25,173 bases of DNA, taken from the NCBI GenBank assembly GCA_900543165.1, contig UQQQ01000031.1, positions 1 through 25,173 of the forward strand, read 5' to 3'. The translations under genes and the position numbers were made by a program. This document shows positions 1 to 6,641 of the stretch, one piece after another. Under the pieces are notes generated by a model, which saw nothing but the letters and a program-made list of their open reading frames with translations, searched no databases and was not told where the DNA came from. Position 1 is the stretch's first letter. Every line of letters starts with the position of its first letter. Source of the stretch: an uncultured Dialister sp. (GTDB lineage Bacteria; Bacillota; Negativicutes; Veillonellales; Dialisteraceae).

Positions 1-104
1 CTTCCCCTAGAGGGGAAGGCTGCGATACGAGAATACCATCTTCTAAAAAAAGGCGGCGAAGCCGCCACCTGAACCCTGAACCTTGAACCAAATGAAAGCA
101 AAGT
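1..104. repeat. Composite intergenic repeat (partial at window edge)
   Basis: No gene is seen here. The stretch opens with a short palindrome (CTTCCCCT/AGGGGAAG, 1-18), then a GGCGGCGAAGCCGCC hairpin (52-66) and a run of CCTGAACC-type units (68-89). The same building blocks recur in most gaps of this window. The left end is cut by the window boundary. Confidence 0.7.
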
Positions 105-155
105 AAAGAGGAGCTGTGAAGAAATGAGGATTCATTTCTTCACAGCTCCTCTTTT
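105..155 (-). terminator. Long perfect hairpin, terminator of the stress protein gene
   Basis: Positions 105-127 and 132-154 are perfectly complementary (23 bp) around the 4-nt loop at 128-131. The hairpin starts 6 bases past the stop codon of the minus-strand universal stress protein gene. The plus strand has a T-rich tail (152-165), so it could also stop transcription coming from the left. The stem is unusually long for a simple intrinsic terminator. Confidence 0.75.
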
Positions 156-160
156 GTATT

Positions 161-589
161 TTATTTCACGACGAGTACCGGGCATTTGACGTGGTGGATG
201 ACATACTGGCTGACACTCCCCATGACGAAGGAGGAGACAGCGCCCTTGCCGCTGTTGCCGATGACGACCATATCGATGCCCTGCTGCTCGACGATCTCCG
301 TAATAGCGGCACCCGGGATGCCGGTCTCTACGATCTCTTCATAGTCGAGCTCGATCGGGATCTCTTCCTTCAGCGCAGCGAGCAGTCTTTCTGCCTTGGC
401 TTTGATATTGATGAAGCCATTTTTATCCAAAGTGACACCCATGATCGGATAGGCAGCCTCGCTGACATCCGCGATGCAGGTGACGACGAGTTCAGCGCCA
501 TGAACCTTTGCGACATCGACTGCCATTTTGAAAGCGCGTTTCGAAGCATCCGAACCATCTACCGGTACGAGAATTTTTTTGATTTCCAT
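161..589 (-). CDS. Universal stress protein, UspA family (ATP-binding type)
   Basis: This is a 142-aa single-domain cytoplasmic Usp protein. It starts with the family-typical hydrophobic strand KKILVPVDGSDAS and ends with the nucleotide-binding signature G-x2-G-x9-G-S (G111, G114, G124-S125), the form found in ATP-binding Usp proteins. The open frame extends 25 codons further upstream, but I chose the ATG at 587-589 because a strong AAAGGAGGT lies 7 bases before it (597-605, minus strand) and because the family begins there. Usp proteins act in survival under stress or growth arrest; the exact role here is unknown. The gene is monocistronic, divergent from the genes to its right, and closed by the long hairpin at 105-155. 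Confidence 0.93.
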   Translation of the reverse strand: MEIKKILVPVDGSDASKRAFKMAVDVAKVHGAELVVTCIADVSEAAYPIMGVTLDKNGFINIKAKAERLLAALKEEIPIELDYEEIVETGIPGAAITEIVEQQGIDMVVIGNSGKGAVSSFVMGSVSQYVIHHVKCPVLVVK

Positions 590-684
590 TTGGGGTACCT
601 CCTTTGGATAAAGTAAAGCGGGCGAGCCCGTCATTTGACTTGGCAGGGAATCCTGTTTTGCCAACGATTTACTTTTCTTATTTT

Positions 685-695
685 ATTCTAACATC
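685..695 (-). promoter_or_regulatory. Possible extended -10 promoter of the stress protein gene
   Basis: Read on the minus strand, TAGAAT (690-685) is preceded by TG one base upstream, an extended -10 element, about 95 bases before the chosen start. No good -35 box is seen at 17 bases, so this is tentative. Confidence 0.35.
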
Positions 696-770
696 ATTCC
701 GCGCAGCTTGGTATATCTTGCGAGCAAAAAATTATTTTATGGGCTATAATAGAAAAAATGAGCTTAAGGG

Positions 771-990
771 TTCCTAGTGACTAGGGACTAGGGGCTAGTA
801 TTGCGTTTCCTTAAGACTCCTAATCCCTAGCCACTAATCCCTAATCCCTAATCCCTAATCCCTGCTTTCAAACTTAGTGACTGGTGGCTGGGAACCAGGG
901 GTGGAGCTGCTTTTATGCGGCGCATCTCCATCTCTCGTTTCTGACTATTAACGACTATTAACGACGCCGGGGACCAGCCGGTCTTTAGGA
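771..990. repeat. Composite intergenic repeat with TAATCCC tandem array
   Basis: This low-complexity gap holds CTAGTGACTAGGGACTAG-type strings (774-797), their reverse-complement style (CCTAATCCCTAGCC), four exact tandem TAATCCC heptamers (835-862), and a direct repeat of GACTATTAAC (943-952 and 953-962). No gene is seen. A TATAAT at 745-750 just before it could start transcription of the next gene, but it has no convincing -35 box. Confidence 0.75.
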
Positions 991-1016
991 AATGGATATA
1001 TTACGGAGGATACGCT

Positions 1017-1766
1017 ATGTTTTTCAATCTGTTTGGCAAGAATAAAGATGAATTCATCACCGCTTATGCGGGAAAGCTCGCAGAGGCTGTGCTGGAGGAT
1101 GCATTGGATGAAGATGTCCTGGAAGAGCTGATCCACTATGCGAAGGAGAAGGACCTCAGCAACAAGCAGCTCGCCAGTGCACAGGCGATGGCGTGTGACA
1201 AAGTTTTTGAAGAGCTGTATCAGGAAGGATATATGACCGATGAGGACTATGAACTATACCAGTCTCTCATCGAGGCCTGCTACATGATGAAAGAAAAGGA
1301 GAAATATCGCTATCAGACCATCGCGAAGCGCTGCAATGCCATCTACAAGATCCAGGAAGAAGGACTGCTCCCGAAGATCAATCCGGACTATGCCAGCGTG
1401 AAGTATCGTGAGGGCGAAGCACTTCATTTTGCCGCATCGGCCAAGCTCATGAAGCTTTCCGGCACCAATGAGAAAGGACTGGTGATTTCTAAAGACTCGC
1501 CCTTCCGGGCGGGAAGCCTCAAGGATCCCAGCAATGGCCCGTGGAAAGAAGATATTCAGGGCGCTTTCTGGATCACGACCGAGCGTGTCGGTTTCCGCGG
1601 AAAGAATGCGTCTTTCACACTGGAAATCAAAGACCTCGACCACGCAGAGCTCGACCGCGGCCCCCTTCGCTTTTTCGAAAAAGGGAAAGAAATACCGGAA
1701 GCCGTCCGCATTGATGACTACGAGATGGCGGGGGCGATTCTGACAAATTTATTTCAGAAGCAGTGA
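1017..1766 (+). CDS. Conserved-looking hypothetical protein, possible C-terminal PH/GRAM-like domain
   Basis: I do not recognise this 249-aa protein by name. It has no signal peptide or membrane segment. Residues about 10-120 are acidic and look all-helical. Residues about 183-245 (FWITTERVGFRG, then a short strand and an amphipathic helix) resemble the bacterial PH/GRAM-like fold, in which a protein with 'I-T-x-x-R-V' strands closes with a helix. That resemblance is an inference from pattern only. The start is supported by CGGAGGA 6 bases upstream. The gene stands alone between two repeat stretches, and a TGACTGGTGACTAG repeat begins exactly at its stop codon. Codon use looks like that of its neighbours. 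Confidence 0.85.
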   Translation: MFFNLFGKNKDEFITAYAGKLAEAVLEDALDEDVLEELIHYAKEKDLSNKQLASAQAMACDKVFEELYQEGYMTDEDYELYQSLIEACYMMKEKEKYRYQTIAKRCNAIYKIQEEGLLPKINPDYASVKYREGEALHFAASAKLMKLSGTNEKGLVISKDSPFRAGSLKDPSNGPWKEDIQGAFWITTERVGFRGKNASFTLEIKDLDHAELDRGPLRFFEKGKEIPEAVRIDDYEMAGAILTNLFQKQ

Positions 1767-1830
1767 CTGGTGACTAGTGACTGGTGACTAGGGATTAGAC
1801 ATTTGGCATCAGACATCAGACATTTGCCAT
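1764..1830. repeat. Short composite repeat between genes
   Basis: TGACTGGTGACTAG units start at the stop codon of the preceding gene and run into CATCAGACATCAGACATTTG-type strings. The repeat ends about 20 bases before the ribosome binding site of the nitroreductase gene. Confidence 0.6.
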
Positions 1831-1864
1831 CTGATCTGCGAGCATTTTCAAGGAGGAAATCATC

Positions 1865-2380
1865 ATGGAATTTGATCAGGTACTTGCACTTCGTAAATCT
1901 GTCCGTTCTTACACGGACGAAACTGTTTCTAAAGAAGACTTGGATGCGCTGGTGAAGGCGGCGCTCGCTTCTTCTGTCGGAAAGCACAATGATGCGGGCT
2001 ATACCCTCTGCGTCGTGACAGACCCTTCGCTGCTTTCTGCCATCGACAAAGAAGCGGAAGAAAAGCTCGGCAAGCCCCATATGTTCTTTGAAGCACCGGC
2101 GCTTATTTTCATCTGCGAGACGAAGGCGGCCTTTGATTACCTGAAGGAATTCGACGCCGGCATCATCGCTGAGCATATCCACCTGAAAGCCTCCGATCTC
2201 GGCCTCGGCTCTGTCGTCCTCTACGGTTTCATCCGTCATCTGGGCCACGACGCGGACTATGTGAAAGCCCTCGGACTCCCGGAAGGCACCTATCCGCTCC
2301 TTGCCGTCGCGGTCGGTCACAGCCGCGCGGCAAAAATGGAGCGAAAAGGGGGTCGCGAATTTGAAGTCATCTATCGCTAA
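1865..2380 (+). CDS. Nitroreductase family protein (FMN-dependent)
   Basis: This 171-aa protein is at the small end of the nitroreductase/NADH-oxidase-like family. The N-terminal R-K-S-V-R-S-Y signature (R10, R14) is the family's FMN-phosphate binding start, and the A-S-D-L-G-L-G-S-V block near residue 115 is the second hallmark. Such enzymes use FMN and NAD(P)H to reduce nitro compounds, quinones or similar acceptors; the natural substrate cannot be told from sequence. An AGGAGG 8 bases before the ATG fixes the start. The gene lies 46 bases upstream of the first T-box promoter. No terminator is obvious after it. Confidence 0.9.
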   Translation: MEFDQVLALRKSVRSYTDETVSKEDLDALVKAALASSVGKHNDAGYTLCVVTDPSLLSAIDKEAEEKLGKPHMFFEAPALIFICETKAAFDYLKEFDAGIIAEHIHLKASDLGLGSVVLYGFIRHLGHDADYVKALGLPEGTYPLLAVAVGHSRAAKMERKGGREFEVIYR

Positions 2381-2425
2381 CCCTCTGCTACATATTCTAA
2401 CGACCACTCAAAAATAAAAAAGCCC

Positions 2426-2454
2426 TTGACACAGCTTCTAAATGGTGATAAAGT
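2426..2454 (+). promoter_or_regulatory. Promoter of T-box 1
   Basis: TTGACA (2426-2431) is followed after 17 bases by TAAAGT (2449-2454), a moderate -10 box. It lies directly before the T-box leader and is the only good promoter before the small gene and the transporter operon. Confidence 0.6.
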
Positions 2455-2461
2455 ACACACA

Positions 2462-2720
2462 ACGAAACGATGAAGGAAAGAGTAAGCAGTCTGATGACAG
2501 CAAAGCGAGTCCGGATAGTGAGAGCGGGCATGGATAAGATGCTGAAGTGCATTTCTGAGTTTGGCAGGCTGAAACTATAGTAGGTCTTCCCGGGAACTCC
2601 CGATACAGGGTCAGGGTTTGATAGAACCTTTTAAGGTATGCTTGGCGACAAGTGTATGAAATTGGGTGGAAACACGAAGCTGCGGCTCTCGTCCCTTATG
2701 GGACGAGAGCTTTTTGTTTT
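2462..2720 (+). promoter_or_regulatory. T-box leader 1, predicted cysteine-specific
   Basis: This is a complete T-box riboswitch. Stem I shows the GATGA...AGAGTA entry (2469-2483), the AGCGAG bulge (2504-2509) and the GAA...TGAG exit. The specifier reads TGC (2548-2550), followed by a purine. The T-box sequence GGGTGGAAACACG is at 2664-2676. The antiterminator is GGG (2664-2666) with CCC (2693-2695) and ACGA (2674-2677) with TCGT (2689-2692), leaving the bulge TGGAAAC. UGGA pairs with a tRNA end having U73, which fits tRNA-Cys and excludes the A73 of tRNA-Val, the alternative reading of GTG. The canonical bulge is UGGNACC; here one C is A. Uncharged tRNA-Cys should switch downstream genes on. 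Confidence 0.9.
2685..2720 (+). terminator. T-box 1 terminator
   Basis: An 11-bp perfect stem (2685-2695 with 2700-2710), a TTAT loop and a TTTTTGTTTT tail. Its left arm holds the TCGTCCC needed for the competing antiterminator. Confidence 0.92.
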
Positions 2721-2741
2721 GGAAAGAAAGGATGAGGAAGA

Positions 2742-2855
2742 ATGGGCAAGCTGATCACAAAAGAACTGGATGAATTGAGATGGGGTCTGGCAGGCTGCCT
2801 TCTCTTCATCGGTATTTCGTCTCCTGCCTTTCATCAGTTTTATAAAAAGTCATGA
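2742..2855 (+). CDS. 37-aa single-span membrane protein under T-box control (copy 1)
   Basis: This gene is too short for ordinary gene callers. It encodes a charged N-terminus (MGKLITKELDELR), one hydrophobic segment (about residues 14-30) with a single cysteine (C19), and a short HQFYKKS tail. GAGG lies 4 bases and AAGG about 10 bases before the ATG. It is real rather than chance because a second copy at 7817-7930 is identical at 30 of 37 residues, has the same length and also follows a cysteine T-box directly. I know of no named family. The context (cysteine leader, cystine-type ABC transporter downstream) suggests a role with cysteine transport, perhaps as a transporter accessory subunit. 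The function is an inference. Confidence 0.8.
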   Translation: MGKLITKELDELRWGLAGCLLFIGISSPAFHQFYKKS

Positions 2856-2904
2856 CAGGCTTTCCGTTGTCTGGAGCTAGATGACCAAGAGCCGATAAAC
2901 AATC

Positions 2905-3181
2905 GATCAGCAAAAAAATACAGGCAAGGATGGAAAAGAGTACATTTCCCGAGGCCAGCAAAGCGAGTCCGGACAGTGAGAGCGGATATGGATAGGGATA
3001 TGGAAGTGCGTTCCGGAGCCAATGGGCCGAAAGCAGAAGCCGGTAGGCCGTTCGGGAGTCGCCCGTTACAGCGCATGGGTATGGTATGTACCTTATAAGG
3101 CCAGGGGAGTGATCCCATGGCGAATCTGGGTGGAAACACGAGTCCTCGTCCCAGGAGAAATTTTCTCCTGGGACTTTTTTT
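2905..3181 (+). promoter_or_regulatory. T-box leader 2, predicted cysteine-specific
   Basis: A second complete T-box begins soon after the small gene. Its stem I has GGAAAAGAGTAC (2936-2947), AGCGAGTCCGGACAGTGAGAG, and GAAGTGCG with specifier TGC (3007-3009). The T-box sequence GGGTGGAAACACG is at 3128-3140. The antiterminator is GGG (3128-3130) with CCC (3150-3152) and ACGA (3138-3141) with TCGT (3146-3149). No clear promoter of its own is seen, so it probably acts on transcripts that have already passed T-box 1. It controls the methyltransferase and ABC transporter operon at 3270-7451. Confidence 0.9.
3148..3181 (+). terminator. T-box 2 terminator
   Basis: A 12-bp stem (3148-3159 with 3163-3174) with a 3-nt loop, followed by seven T. 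Stem and loop differ from the terminators of leaders 1 and 3, which are nearly alike. Confidence 0.9.
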
Positions 3182-3269
3182 ATTTGAGGTAAAGCGATGA
3201 GACGATGTAGAAACTGTAAGATAACACAGATAGTGATCGAAAATAATGATACAAGAAAAGGAGATACCT

Positions 3270-4271
3270 ATGAGACAGAATAAAAGAGAATTGATACAAG
3301 CCGTTTTTCACAATGAAAAAACAGATCGCATTCCGGTGGGATTCTGGCATCATTTTTTGCAGGACGAGGTGGGAGCGGATGCTTTCTCACATCCGCAGCT
3401 GACAGAGAAGGCGCTGGAAGGTCAGGCGGATTTCTATCAGGCCTTTGAGCCAGACATGATCAAGATCATGACGGATGGTTTCTTTGGCTACCCGCATCCA
3501 CTGCTTCAGAAAGCAGTCGAAAGTCCGAAGGAGCTGATGGCGATCACCCCTTTGGGGCGAGAGTCGGAATGGTTTGCCGCGCAGATCCGATATGCCAGAA
3601 AACTGGTGTCGATATATGGGAAAGAAACTCCGCTTTTCTACAATCTATTCGCTGTCCCACGGACCATAGAATTCATGCAGAACGGTATCGGTCATCCGGT
3701 CCATCTTTCGGACTGGCTGAAGCAGGAGCCTAATAAACTGACGCATGTGCTGGATGTGATTTCTGATGACTATGCAGAGCTGGCAAAAGCGCTGGTGGAG
3801 GAGGCGAAGGTCGATGGGATTTATCTTTCTGTCAATAACATCAGCTACGATGAAGTGACAGAAGAAGCATACCGGAGCATCATCGCACCTTATGAAAAAA
3901 AGATTCTGGAAGCAGCCAATAGAGCCGGTGGAGAGAACATTCTGCATATCTGCGGTTATCATGGCTTCCATAATCATCTCAGCTGGTATCGGGAGTATCC
4001 TTTCCTGGCGGTGAATTGGGCGGTCAAGGTCGAGGGCGTATCTCTTTCTGAAGGGAAAAAGCTGTTTCAGGGCAAGGCGGTGATCGGGGGATTTGGTCAG
4101 ACAGAGAAGGATCTGATCTATAGCGGAACGAAAGAGGCGATCAAGGCAGAAACCCGACGGCTTTTGGACGAAGCAGGGCGAATCGGGGTCATCCTTGGTG
4201 CTGACTGCACGATCCCGAGAGATACACCGGTTTCTCATCTGAAATGGGTGCGAGAGGCAGCCAATGAGTGA
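3270..4271 (+). CDS. URO-D/MtaA-type methyltransferase family protein
   Basis: This 333-aa protein belongs to the uroporphyrinogen decarboxylase superfamily. It has the opening NKRELIQAVFHNEKTDRIPVG and the closing block GADCTIP-R-DTP. H226-x-C228 (HICGYH) and C313 make a His-x-Cys...Cys set like the zinc site of MtaA/CmuA corrinoid:thiol methyltransferases, so a methyl-transfer role is more likely than heme synthesis. The open frame extends 8 codons upstream, but AAGGAG 6 bases before 3270 selects this start. It is the first gene after T-box 2 and is followed directly by a cystine-type ABC transporter. A role in making or salvaging sulfur amino acids or thiols is therefore likely; the substrate is unknown. 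Confidence 0.85.
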   Translation: MRQNKRELIQAVFHNEKTDRIPVGFWHHFLQDEVGADAFSHPQLTEKALEGQADFYQAFEPDMIKIMTDGFFGYPHPLLQKAVESPKELMAITPLGRESEWFAAQIRYARKLVSIYGKETPLFYNLFAVPRTIEFMQNGIGHPVHLSDWLKQEPNKLTHVLDVISDDYAELAKALVEEAKVDGIYLSVNNISYDEVTEEAYRSIIAPYEKKILEAANRAGGENILHICGYHGFHNHLSWYREYPFLAVNWAVKVEGVSLSEGKKLFQGKAVIGGFGQTEKDLIYSGTKEAIKAETRRLLDEAGRIGVILGADCTIPRDTPVSHLKWVREAANE

Positions 4272-4312
4272 CGGATACAGATGAAATGATGGATAAGAGA
4301 AAAGGAGACTTC

Positions 4313-5179
4313 ATGATGAAATGGACAAATATAGCAAAAATGGCGCTGCTGGCCGGAGCGGCAGGAGTAGTTCTCGCAGCGGCTGGCTGCGGCGGAGATC
4401 AAGCGGCATCCTCAGCAGCAGAGGGTGGAAAGAAAGTGGTCAAAGTCGCTCATACAGCCCACTACTTCCCCTATGATTTCGTGGATGATAACAACAAATC
4501 AGATGGCCTTGAAGTGGCAGTCATGAAGGAAGTAGCGAAGAAGCTGCCGCAGTATGAATTTCAATATGTGCCGACATCTGACGATGATCTTTTGATCGGG
4601 GTAGAATCAGGCAAATATGATATCGGGACGAAGGGGATCTGGAAGACACCGGCTCGCGAAAAGAAATACATTTTCCCGAAGAATAACATCGCTGCCAGCG
4701 TGATCGGTGTGACGATCCGCAGTGAGGATGCGAATACGATCAAGAATCTGGATGATTTTGCTAAGGCCGGCAAGAAGCTCGTACCGATCGCTCCGCAGAA
4801 TGCACAGTATCAGGTCGTTACGGATTATAATGCAGCACACCCGGATCATCCCATTGCTTTGGAGGCTTCAGAAAATTTCCAAGTCGCAGATGCGTACAGC
4901 TGGGTGCTGGAAGGTCGCTATGATGGCTATTTCTCTATTGAGCTGGCCTATCAGAAGAATGTAACTGCCAAGGATGCACCGTATGGGCAGTTTAAGGATA
5001 AGTTGACCTACTTCCGATACAAGGCACTTCCGACTTATGCTCTTGTCAATAAGAAGGAGACGAAACTGGCCGAGGAAGTGGACCAGGCACTGGGCGAGCT
5101 CAAGAAGGAAGGAAAGATCGCCGAGCTGGAAAAGAAATATTTTGGTGAAGAACTGGATCTGCTCTTAGACAAGCAGTGA
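4313..5179 (+). CDS. Amino-acid ABC transporter solute-binding lipoprotein
   Basis: This 288-aa family 3 solute-binding protein has an N-terminal lipoprotein signal. The hydrophobic core is residues about 10-24, and the lipobox ends at C26 (AAAGC), followed by a Ser/Ala-rich linker. The mature part carries the polar amino-acid binding fold (YFPYDFVDD..., VLEGRYDGYFS, ELEKKYFG near the end). The start at 4313 follows AAAGGAG by 5 bases; the frame is open 15 codons upstream, overlapping the previous gene, but that part looks non-coding. It should bind an amino acid outside the cytoplasmic membrane for the permeases that follow. The cysteine T-box upstream makes cystine or cysteine the best guess. 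Confidence 0.92.
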   Translation: MMKWTNIAKMALLAGAAGVVLAAAGCGGDQAASSAAEGGKKVVKVAHTAHYFPYDFVDDNNKSDGLEVAVMKEVAKKLPQYEFQYVPTSDDDLLIGVESGKYDIGTKGIWKTPAREKKYIFPKNNIAASVIGVTIRSEDANTIKNLDDFAKAGKKLVPIAPQNAQYQVVTDYNAAHPDHPIALEASENFQVADAYSWVLEGRYDGYFSIELAYQKNVTAKDAPYGQFKDKLTYFRYKALPTYALVNKKETKLAEEVDQALGELKKEGKIAELEKKYFGEELDLLLDKQ

Positions 5180-5207
5180 TCCTGAGACGGGAAGAAAGGA
5201 GCGCAAA

Positions 5208-5912
5208 ATGCAGAATAGACCATTTTCCCCAGAAGTTATTTTCTCATCGATTCCGGCATTGCTGCCGTATCTTCTGGTGACGCTGGAAGTGGGGCTGATC
5301 AGTATCCTGACGGGATCCATCCTTGGCATGCTGCTTGCATGGGCAAAGCTTTCTTCCCATAAGGTGCTTCGGTGCGCAGCAGACGGATATACGTATGTGA
5401 TCCGCTGCACCCCATCCATTGTTCTCTTATTTATAGTTTTCTATGGTCTGCCCAAGTGGATGGAGTTTGCTTTTTCTGTTTATATCGATGATTTATCCCG
5501 CGCAGTTTTTGTAATCATTACTTTCACGCTGCTCTTTGGCGCCTATGTATCAGAAGTTTTCCGTTCGGCCTATCTGGCGGTGCCGAAAGGACAGTACGAG
5601 GCAGCCGTGACGATCGGGCTCTCTCCGCTAGCAGCATTCATTCATGTCATACTGCCGCAGGCAGCCGTGATCGCGCTTCCGAATTTTGGAAATTCTGTGA
5701 TCAATCTTTTGAAAGAAAGCGCGCTGGCATACACGATCGGCCTCATCGATCTTTTGGGAAGGACGAATCTGATCATTGCCAAGAATTATGGCGGATATGG
5801 GATCGAACTCTACACAGCGAGCATGATTCTATACTGGGCGCTGTCGATTGTGATTGAGCGAAGTTTTCTGAAGCTGGAGACATCCTTGTCTCATCAGCGA
5901 AGAATGAGCTGA
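5208..5912 (+). CDS. Amino-acid ABC transporter permease (HisM-like), first subunit
   Basis: A 234-aa integral membrane protein with about five hydrophobic segments. It has the EAA cytoplasmic loop (E-A-A-V-T-I-G-L-S...LPQA, residues about 144-165) that contacts the ATPase. It belongs to the His/Glu/Arg/cystine permease class. An AAAGGAG lies about 6 bases before the ATG, and the gene is 28 bases after the binding-protein gene. With the next gene it would form a heterodimeric channel, as in the TcyL/TcyM cystine system of Bacillus. That analogy rests on gene layout and regulation, not on a measured match. Confidence 0.93.
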   Translation: MQNRPFSPEVIFSSIPALLPYLLVTLEVGLISILTGSILGMLLAWAKLSSHKVLRCAADGYTYVIRCTPSIVLLFIVFYGLPKWMEFAFSVYIDDLSRAVFVIITFTLLFGAYVSEVFRSAYLAVPKGQYEAAVTIGLSPLAAFIHVILPQAAVIALPNFGNSVINLLKESALAYTIGLIDLLGRTNLIIAKNYGGYGIELYTASMILYWALSIVIERSFLKLETSLSHQRRMS

Positions 5913-5925
5913 AAGGAGGACAAGA

Positions 5926-6639
5926 ATGTTGGACTATGCATTTATGGAAAAGGCGTTGCCGTTTCTTTTGAAAGCGATCCCGGTCACGCTGGGGCTGACA
6001 TTTCTGGTGCTGGTACTGTCCTTCCTGCCGGCGCTTTTTCTGGCTGACCGGCGGATACGGGGCAGAGGCTGGGGCGAGAAGCTGATTACACTCTATATTT
6101 CATTCATCCGGGGGACACCGCTTGTGCTGCAGATCCTTCTGCTATATGCACTGCTTCCCAGTCTTTTGCATTCACTCGTCCAAATGGCAGGTTTGTCATT
6201 CGACGTATTTCATGGCGTGAATCCTCTCTGGTATGCAGTGATCGTCTTTACTTTGAATACGATCGCGCTCATGTCGGAAATCTTCCGCTCTGCGATCACC
6301 AGTGTGGCGGATGGGCAGATGGAGGCGGGGCTTACCATCGGATTGTCGCGCTGGCAGACTTACAGAGAAGTCATTATTCCGCAGGCCCTCTCTTCTGCGG
6401 TGCCGAATCTTTGCAACCTGACAGTGAACCTGATCAAAGGAACGTCGCTTGCCTTTTTCATCGGAGTGAAGGACATCATGGCCATGGCTAAGATACAGGC
6501 GGCGTATGGCTATAACTATATTGAAGCGTATCTGGAAGTCTTTATCCTGTATCTTGTCATCTGCAGCGTGGTGCAGGTGATTTATAAACTGTTTGAAATA
6601 AAAATAAGCTGGTATCGCACGGCCGGCGAGGAGGGATAA
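5926..6639 (+). CDS. Amino-acid ABC transporter permease, second subunit
   Basis: A 237-aa membrane protein of the same class as its upstream neighbour, with its own EAA loop (E-A-G-L-T-I-G-L-S...IPQA, residues about 134-155) and the FIRGTPLVLQ block typical of polar amino-acid permeases. AAAGGAGG precedes the ATG by about 6 bases, and 13 bases separate it from the previous gene, so translation is probably coupled. Confidence 0.93.
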   Translation: MLDYAFMEKALPFLLKAIPVTLGLTFLVLVLSFLPALFLADRRIRGRGWGEKLITLYISFIRGTPLVLQILLLYALLPSLLHSLVQMAGLSFDVFHGVNPLWYAVIVFTLNTIALMSEIFRSAITSVADGQMEAGLTIGLSRWQTYREVIIPQALSSAVPNLCNLTVNLIKGTSLAFFIGVKDIMAMAKIQAAYGYNYIEAYLEVFILYLVICSVVQVIYKLFEIKISWYRTAGEEG

Positions 6640-6641
6640 CT

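Noticed and set aside
835..862. CRISPR array
   Set aside because: The heptamers are directly adjacent with no spacers, and no cas genes are nearby.
2541..2551. Reading GTG (valine) as the T-box specifier directly after GAA
   Set aside because: With GTG the following base is C rather than the usual purine, and the UGGA contact needs U73, whereas tRNA-Val has A73. TGC (cysteine) satisfies both, in all three leaders.
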